A stretch of DNA of 64,000 nt. Origin: Compostibacter hankyongensis (GTDB lineage Bacteria; Bacteroidota; Bacteroidia; Chitinophagales; Chitinophagaceae). The stretch covers positions 1 to 64,000 of the forward strand of contig NZ_BAABFN010000021.1 of assembly GCF_039541075.1 (NCBI RefSeq), given 5' to 3'. Below are positions 59,951-64,000 of the stretch, one piece after another. Below the pieces are notes generated by a model. That model made no database searches, was not told the origin of the DNA, and saw only the letters and a program-made list of their open reading frames with translations. The position numbers were made by a program, and so were the translations under genes. How positions within the stretch are numbered: position 1 is the stretch's first letter; each line of letters starts with the position of its first letter.

Positions 59951-60049
59951 ATGCGTATTCATATCGATAAGGAAGTGGTGATGACGAGCACAGTGGTGAT
60001 CATCCTGGGCATCCTGGCGTTGTTTGCCCTGCTGGCGTTTTTCCTGTAG
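59951..60049 (+). CDS. possible 32-residue single-helix membrane peptide
   Basis: ATG 59951 opens 32 codons: MRIHIDKEVVMTSTVV followed by an uninterrupted hydrophobic stretch ending LALFALLAFFL and a stop. The codons are GC-rich like real genes here, and the peptide has the form of a small membrane protein. The rest of the 321-bp gap between mqnE and the gene at 60129 shows no other supported feature. Confidence is limited by the short length. Confidence 0.35.
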   Translation: MRIHIDKEVVMTSTVVIILGILALFALLAFFL

Positions 60050-60128
60050 GAAGCGGGATTATATAACAGTCCGTCTCGTTGCTGCGCCGACCTTCGACCG
60101 GTGCGGAAAGGGATAATTCTATACGTAT

Positions 60129-60578
60129 ATGAAGAAAAGATGGCTGCTCTTTTTGTTGTTTGCCGGAGGCAATTCCGTTGGATTGGCGCAGCAGTTACCC
60201 GCACTCGGAGATCAGTATACGGAGCATATGCAGCTAAGGGATACGGCTATGGGATTAATGGGCTTTGGAGACACGTATTATCCGGCAAAGACCATTTCCA
60301 TTCACAATGTTTTGTTTTGGATCGGCATCGGTAAGGAGACCGGGAAGGTCCGCTATATCTGGACGAAAGATCCTGCTTTTACCCTACAGGGTCAAAAAGT
60401 CATTCAACGGAAGCTGAGCGAATTCAAAAACAAAGGCGAGGTCAAACTTTACGGGGGATTTTCGCACTATCTTCCCCTGGACAGCGGATGGTATGCCGCG
60501 TTTCGTTTTGACGAAATCAATGATTCTTCGAAGGTCCTTGCCGTATTTAAATTCGACTTTCAGGGCTACCGGTATTAA
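60129..60578 (+). CDS. small secreted protein of unknown function
   Basis: A 149-residue protein with a signal peptide (MKKRWLLFLLFAGGNSVGLAQ). The mature part is beta-rich (VLFWIGIGKETGKVRYIWT, VKLYGGFSHYLPLDSGWYAAFRFDEIND, VFKFDFQGYRY). No family was recognised. Lower GC than neighbours suggests an accessory gene. Confidence 0.6.
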   Translation: MKKRWLLFLLFAGGNSVGLAQQLPALGDQYTEHMQLRDTAMGLMGFGDTYYPAKTISIHNVLFWIGIGKETGKVRYIWTKDPAFTLQGQKVIQRKLSEFKNKGEVKLYGGFSHYLPLDSGWYAAFRFDEINDSSKVLAVFKFDFQGYRY

Positions 60579-60592
60579 AATTCCGGCATGAC

Positions 60593-60634
60593 GCCCTTCG
60601 CCTTTTACCTTTCACCCTTCGCCTTTTAAAGTTT
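60593..60634. repeat. family B intergenic word repeat (B6)
   Basis: CCCTTCGCCTTTTACCTTTC-ACCCTTCGCCTTTTAAAG between convergent genes; it codes the last residues (LKGEG) of the MarR-like protein. Confidence 0.7.
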
Positions 60635-61271
60635 CTCTTGTCTTCCCTGACACACCTTGATAGATGTCGTCAAAAGATTTGCTCCTGTCCTGCTGCCATT
60701 GCGCGGAATATCTTATTTCGATCCCTTTCAGCAACTGGATGCACAGTTGCTTATCGTCATCAGCCAGGTCATGCATCAGCATGTTGGCATTTTTTCTTAT
60801 CTGCTCATAACACCGGTCCAGCACCTTCTCGCCTTTCGGCGTAAGTTCCAGCCTTTTGGAACGCCTGTCCTCCTGGTCCGCATATTCCCGGATCAGCGCT
60901 CTTTTCTTCAGCCTGTTGAGCATGTCCGTACCGCTGGACAGCTCAAAGAGGTTGGCGTAGATCACTTCCGTCTTCTTCGGGTGCTTTTCCTGCCGGATGG
61001 TGACCAGCATCCCAAATTCCTCGATCTGGTGAAGCCCCGTATCTTTCAACGCCTTATTGGCATAGAGCATATTGAGCTTGCTGATCCGGCCTATGATCTT
61101 CATTAACAATCCGTCAATGAAATGCGGCACAACGCCGCCTACCAGCACTCCCTTTTCGGGCTGCTCCTGCTTCCGGGCCAGGTAATACCGGCAAAAATCC
61201 TCAAGGCTGCCCTGGGGATGCTTGTCTTCAAAACTCCCCCAGGCATTGACCAGTTCAATTGTCTTGTTCAT
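60612..61271 (-). CDS. MarR-family regulator (long form)
   Basis: A 219-residue protein, longer than usual MarR because of an N-terminal extension of about 65 residues (GSLEDFCRYYLARKQEQ). The wing-helix region is at about 100-185: FELSSGTDMLNRLKKRALIREYADQEDRRSKRLELTPKGEKVL. It is divergent from the DoxX gene; the palindrome at 61361-61380 is a candidate operator. Its C-terminal codons come from repeat words. Confidence 0.85.
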   Translation of the reverse strand: MNKTIELVNAWGSFEDKHPQGSLEDFCRYYLARKQEQPEKGVLVGGVVPHFIDGLLMKIIGRISKLNMLYANKALKDTGLHQIEEFGMLVTIRQEKHPKKTEVIYANLFELSSGTDMLNRLKKRALIREYADQEDRRSKRLELTPKGEKVLDRCYEQIRKNANMLMHDLADDDKQLCIQLLKGIEIRYSAQWQQDRSKSFDDIYQGVSGKTRETLKGEG

Positions 61272-61344
61272 GTCATATTACTTCAATTCCGAAGCAAATT
61301 AAGCTAAAATATTCCGTAAATGATTTTTTATTTCCATAACGATG

Positions 61345-61380
61345 TACATTTGTCAAATAAATTACTAAAACGTAGTAAAT
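61345..61380 (+). promoter_or_regulatory. doxX promoter -7 element with downstream palindromic operator
   Basis: TACATTTG (61345-61352) matches TAnnTTTG. Between it and the ATG at 61381 lies ATTACTA-AAACG-TAGTAAAT (61361-61380), an inverted repeat (6-7 bp arms) where the divergent MarR-like protein could bind and block transcription. Confidence 0.55.
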
Positions 61381-61791
61381 ATGTCTTTTTGGAAAAAGAA
61401 CCTGACCTATTGGATCGCAAAAGGCTGGATAAGCTTTTTTATGCTGTTCAGCGCTTATTTCTCCTATTCGCATGCCGAAGCACTGCGGTTGCTGGGTTTC
61501 CCCGACTACTTCAGGATAGAGCTTACCCTGGCCAAGCTGTTAGGAGGTATACTGCTGCTTTTCCCGCAAACCCCGTCAAGGGTAAAGGAATGGATCTATG
61601 CAGGATTCGGAATTGAAATGGTATCGGCCATTATCGCGCATATCTGCAGCCATGATCCGGCCTGGAGGATCCTGTTTGTCTGTGCCGACTTTATCATCAT
61701 CATCCTTTGCATCCGCTATGTATCAAAACGCGAAGGCGTTCTCACCACTCAACCACCGTCATCAAAAGGCTTGTCTCATGGAACAGTATAA
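61381..61791 (+). CDS. DoxX-like membrane protein
   Basis: A 136-residue protein with four hydrophobic helices (WISFFMLFSAYFSY, LAKLLGGILLLFP, GFGIEMVSAIIAHIC, LFVCADFIIIILCIRYV), as in DoxX/DoxD proteins. Its gene overlaps the next one by 14 bp. The preceding divergent MarR regulator suggests induced expression, perhaps in response to a thiol or quinone stress. Confidence 0.78.
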   Translation: MSFWKKNLTYWIAKGWISFFMLFSAYFSYSHAEALRLLGFPDYFRIELTLAKLLGGILLLFPQTPSRVKEWIYAGFGIEMVSAIIAHICSHDPAWRILFVCADFIIIILCIRYVSKREGVLTTQPPSSKGLSHGTV

Positions 61792-62248
61792 CCTATATCA
61801 TACCGCCCTGGCCATGCATATTATCGGCATCGTCGTAGCTGCTGGCACTACATTCATGGATTTTATCGTTTTCAGACAATACTGGAAAACATACATTACG
61901 GATCACAGGGAAAACGCTGCCATAGGCGGCCTGCTGAACAATACCCAGCGCCTCACCGGGATCGGCATGCTGCTCATTATTCTTTCCGGCATATTGATGA
62001 TGGCCTATATGCACGGCGTTTGGGGGGAGCAGCTTTGGTTCCGGATAAAAATGGGTATCCTGGTACTCATTATCCTGAATGCGCTGCTCTTCCGCAGAAG
62101 ATGGGGCTTAAAGCTGAAAAAGCTTTCGGCGGCAGGCAGCCCGGCGGCAGGACTGGCCGGGATAAAGAATAATATCAATATTTCACAGCTACTTCAGCTG
62201 CTTTTTTTCATCGCTATATTTGTGCTGAGCGCTTTCAAGTTTAATTAA
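61778..62248 (+). CDS. four-helix membrane protein of unknown function
   Basis: A 156-residue protein from ATG 61778 (MEQYNLYHTALAMHIIGIVVAAG). Four hydrophobic segments are seen at about 8-30, 62-82, 88-105 and 135-155. It overlaps doxX by 14 bp, so the two are translationally coupled. No conserved domain was recognised. A GC-rich 8-bp hairpin follows at 62271-62290 without a T-run. Confidence 0.7.
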   Translation: MEQYNLYHTALAMHIIGIVVAAGTTFMDFIVFRQYWKTYITDHRENAAIGGLLNNTQRLTGIGMLLIILSGILMMAYMHGVWGEQLWFRIKMGILVLIILNALLFRRRWGLKLKKLSAAGSPAAGLAGIKNNINISQLLQLLFFIAIFVLSAFKFN

Positions 62249-62380
62249 AGACACTTTTGCCTTTCAGGAGATCCCGGCTTCCGCCGGGATGCCATTTCTC
62301 ATCGGCGTCTTTCACGTTTTTCAGGACGACCTTCTTTTTATCTCGTTTAGGGGTGCGGGTACTCTTTCCCGTGCCGATCA

Positions 62381-62475
62381 GGAAATCATCAAATTATCAA
62401 ATCAGCACATCATCAAATCCTAAAATGCCTTTTACCTTTCACCCTTCACCTCATCCCCCCCTTTCGGGGTCGGTG
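62381..62475. repeat. composite intergenic array: family A (A5) then family B (B7)
   Basis: GGAAATCATCAAATTATCAAATCAGCACATCATCAAATC is followed by AAAATGCCTTTTACCTTTCACCCTTCACCTC and CCCCCCCTTTCGGGGTCGG. The A part matches the copy at 17521-17557. The B part codes the last residues (GGDEVKGER) of mazG. Confidence 0.8.
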
Positions 62476-63241
62476 GGTCATCTTTCACCTTTTGCCATAA
62501 CGCGTCCATTTCCTGCAGGCTGAGATCAGACAGCTGCTTCCCCTCCTGCTGCACCAGCGTTTCCATCTGCCGGAAGCGGCGGATGAACTTTTTATTGGTA
62601 CGCTCCAGCGCATTTTCAGCATCTACACGGATAAAACGGGCATAATTGACCAGGGAAAACAGCACATCGCCCAGCTCTTCCTCCATCCGGTCCTGCACGC
62701 CCTCTTCCACGGCTTCCTTCAGCTCGCCCAGCTCTTCTTCCACCTTGTCCCATACCTGCTCCCGCGTATCCCACTCAAAACCGACCTGTTTGGCTTTTTC
62801 CTGCAGCCGCATGGCCTTTACCAGGGCTGGCAGGGATTGCGGCACACCGCTCAATACCGATTCCTTGCCTTCTTTTAGCTTCAGCTTTTCCCAGTTGCGC
62901 TTTACCGTTTCCTCGTCTTCTGCTTTTACCGAGCCGTAAATATGGGGATGCCGCGCGATCAGCTTGTCGCAAACGCCGTTGATCACCTCCGTAATGGTAA
63001 ACTGCTGCTGTTCGGAAGCGATGCGGGCATAAAAAACGATATGCAGCAGCAAATCCCCCAGCTCTTCACGGATACCGGGCCAATCCTCCTCCGTAATGGC
63101 ATCGGTGAGCTCGTACAGCTCCTCGATACTCTGCTGCCGCAAAGAATGAATCGTTTGCTTACGATCCCACGGGCATTGCTCACGCAGCTCATCCATGATT
63201 TTCAGCAACCGCTCAAACGGGACGGGATTCTCATTTTTCAT
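62432..63241 (-). CDS. mazG: nucleoside triphosphate pyrophosphohydrolase
   Basis: Hydrolyses NTPs to NMP and pyrophosphate, including aberrant ones. The 269-residue protein has two MazG repeats: EELYELTDAI...GIREELGDLLLHIVFYARI in the first and LKEAVEEG...MEEELGDVLFSLVNYARF in the second, with the EExxE/ExxD metal sites. The final 15 residues are coded by intergenic repeat words, so the natural end may have been shifted. A TATTTTTG -7 box (63265-63258) precedes the ATG. Confidence 0.94.
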   Translation of the reverse strand: MKNENPVPFERLLKIMDELREQCPWDRKQTIHSLRQQSIEELYELTDAITEEDWPGIREELGDLLLHIVFYARIASEQQQFTITEVINGVCDKLIARHPHIYGSVKAEDEETVKRNWEKLKLKEGKESVLSGVPQSLPALVKAMRLQEKAKQVGFEWDTREQVWDKVEEELGELKEAVEEGVQDRMEEELGDVLFSLVNYARFIRVDAENALERTNKKFIRRFRQMETLVQQEGKQLSDLSLQEMDALWQKVKDDPPTPKGGDEVKGER

Positions 63242-63257
63242 ACACGCTTTTAAGCTT

Positions 63258-63265
63258 CAAAAATA
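63258..63265 (-). promoter_or_regulatory. mazG -7 element
   Basis: TATTTTTG on the minus strand matches TAnnTTTG, 16 nt before the mazG ATG. Confidence 0.45.
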
Positions 63266-63300
63266 AGTAATCCGCACCGCGCAATAAAGCGCTATTTTCT

Positions 63301-63308
63301 TAGCTTTG
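63301..63308 (+). promoter_or_regulatory. tex -7 element
   Basis: TAGCTTTG matches TAnnTTTG, 23 nt before the ATG at 63332. Confidence 0.5.
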
Positions 63309-63331
63309 CGACCCGTAAAACCTCATTACAA

Positions 63332-64000
63332 ATGAATGCCCGACATATTACCCGCATAGCACAGGAGCTGCAGATACGGCCCCAGCAGGCAGAACAGACC
63401 ATGCAGCTGCTGAGCGAAGGAAGTAGCGTACCCTTCATCAGCCGCTACCGGAAAGAAGCTACCGGTAACCTGGACGAGGTCCAGATCGGCCGGATCGAAG
63501 ACCTCAAGCACAAATACGAAGAAACCGACCAACGCCGGGAATTCATCATCAAAACCATCAGCGAGCAGGGTAAGATGACCGAAGCCCTGCAGGAAAAGCT
63601 CAACAGTACCTGGTCGCTTACCGAGCTGGAAGACCTGTACCTGCCCTATAAGCCCAAGCGCAAGACCCGGGCCGCCGCCGCCATCGAAAAAGGACTGGCG
63701 CCGCTGGCAGAGCAATTGTGGGAACAGGGACCCGGCGATCCGCAGGAAATGGCCGCAGCCTTCCTCAACGAACAGGTACCGGCCGCAGAAGATGCGCTCA
63801 AAGGTGCCCGCGATATCCTGGCCGAAAAGATCAACGAGGATGCCGCCATACGCGAACAGCTCAGAAAGATTTTTCGGGAAACGGCAAAGCTCAGCTCTTC
63901 CGTTGTGGAGGGAAAAGAAGAGGCCGGTATTAAATACAAAGATTATTTCCAGTTCTCCGAAGCCCTTTCCGACCTGCCCTCGCACCGCATCCTGGCGATC
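63332..64000 (+). CDS. tex: Tex-family RNA-binding transcription accessory protein (N-terminal part, cut by window edge)
   Basis: From ATG 63332 (MNARHITRIAQELQIRPQQAEQT) the frame stays open to the window end, 223 codons. LLSEGSSVPFISRYRKEATGNLDEVQ and ELEDLYLPYKPKRKTRAAAAIEKGL are hallmarks of the Tex N-terminal domain. The YqgF-like and S1 domains would lie beyond the edge. Tex binds RNA and affects transcription; it is nearly universal in bacteria. Confidence 0.93.
   Translation, partial: MNARHITRIAQELQIRPQQAEQTMQLLSEGSSVPFISRYRKEATGNLDEVQIGRIEDLKHKYEETDQRREFIIKTISEQGKMTEALQEKLNSTWSLTELEDLYLPYKPKRKTRAAAAIEKGLAPLAEQLWEQGPGDPQEMAAAFLNEQVPAAEDALKGARDILAEKINEDAAIREQLRKIFRETAKLSSSVVEGKEEAGIKYKDYFQFSEALSDLPSHRILAI

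Noticed and set aside
62271..62290. rho-independent terminator after the 61778 gene
   Set aside because: An 8-bp GC-rich hairpin (ATCCCGGC-TTCC-GCCGGGAT) is present but no T-run follows on either side, so it was not listed as a terminator.
1..64000. tRNA, rRNA, insertion sequences or prophage genes
   Set aside because: No cloverleaf-like segment, rRNA core sequence, transposase or phage structural gene was seen in any gap or frame.

Overview
The window is a 64 kb piece of chromosome from a member of the Bacteroidota, most likely a Chitinophagaceae/Chitinophagales relative with moderately high GC. Three things point there: promoters of the TTTG / TAnnTTTG type that only this phylum uses, a secreted metalloprotease with a type IX secretion C-terminal sorting domain, and typical gene content (DUF3276 Pur-alpha-like protein, YfhO, futalosine-route MqnE, MetZ/MetX, eukaryote-like PruA). 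No rRNA, tRNA, CRISPR, insertion sequence or prophage was seen. Nearly all the DNA is protein coding, with about 60 genes.

Layout. 1-2.9 kb: a truncated SsuD-like flavin monooxygenase divergent from a LysR regulator, then pyrR-pyrB. 3-12.7 kb: a membrane-anchored MutS-family ATPase, pruA, a class I isoprenoid-synthase-like protein, prfB with a programmed frameshift, a DUF3276 protein, an ABC exporter and a LacI regulator. 13-14.6 kb: a small secreted Cys protein and a MarR-yceI pair sharing palindromic operators. 14.7-25.2 kb: metabolism (purC, metZ, OsmC, metX, ftcD, asnB, bioD, cystathionine beta-synthase, bioF). 25.2-28.6 kb: a DUF433/DUF5615 toxin-antitoxin-like pair with a frameshifted toxin half, miaE, a TIGR04325 methyltransferase, a Nudix hydrolase and a higBA module. 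28.7-32.4 kb: a queuosine-precursor transporter, a small membrane protein and YfhO. 32.4-42.2 kb: a surface polysaccharide island with FdtA/FdtB/FdtC-like enzymes for a dTDP-3-acetamido-3,6-dideoxyhexose, four glycosyltransferases, two FkbM methyltransferases and a flippase. 42.2-48.2 kb: a C40 peptidase, dnaE, trxA and DUF4197. 48.2-54.3 kb: a TolC/HlyD/RND efflux operon. 54.4-64 kb: a GNAT, a NupC transporter, a T9SS metalloprotease coupled to mqnE, a MarR/DoxX module, mazG and the start of tex.

How it works together. Sulfur amino-acid metabolism is over-represented (SsuD-like, MetX, MetZ, CBS). Biotin genes bioD and bioF flank CBS without bioA/B/C. The sugar island has the late steps of one nucleotide sugar plus assembly and export genes, but rmlA/rmlB must lie elsewhere.

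The most unusual feature is in the gaps between genes. At least 17 intergenic sites carry quasi-tandem 7-9 nt word repeats from five families (A: ATCAAAT/TGATTTG; B: CTTTCACC; C: TTTAAAGT/GTCTAAGG; D: CCAGAAA; E: ATTGACT). They often form long-stem hairpins with shared loop words, often sit as composite arrays, and supply stop codons or false start codons for the neighbouring genes. A second oddity is a prfB frameshift site that uses TAA instead of the usual TGA.
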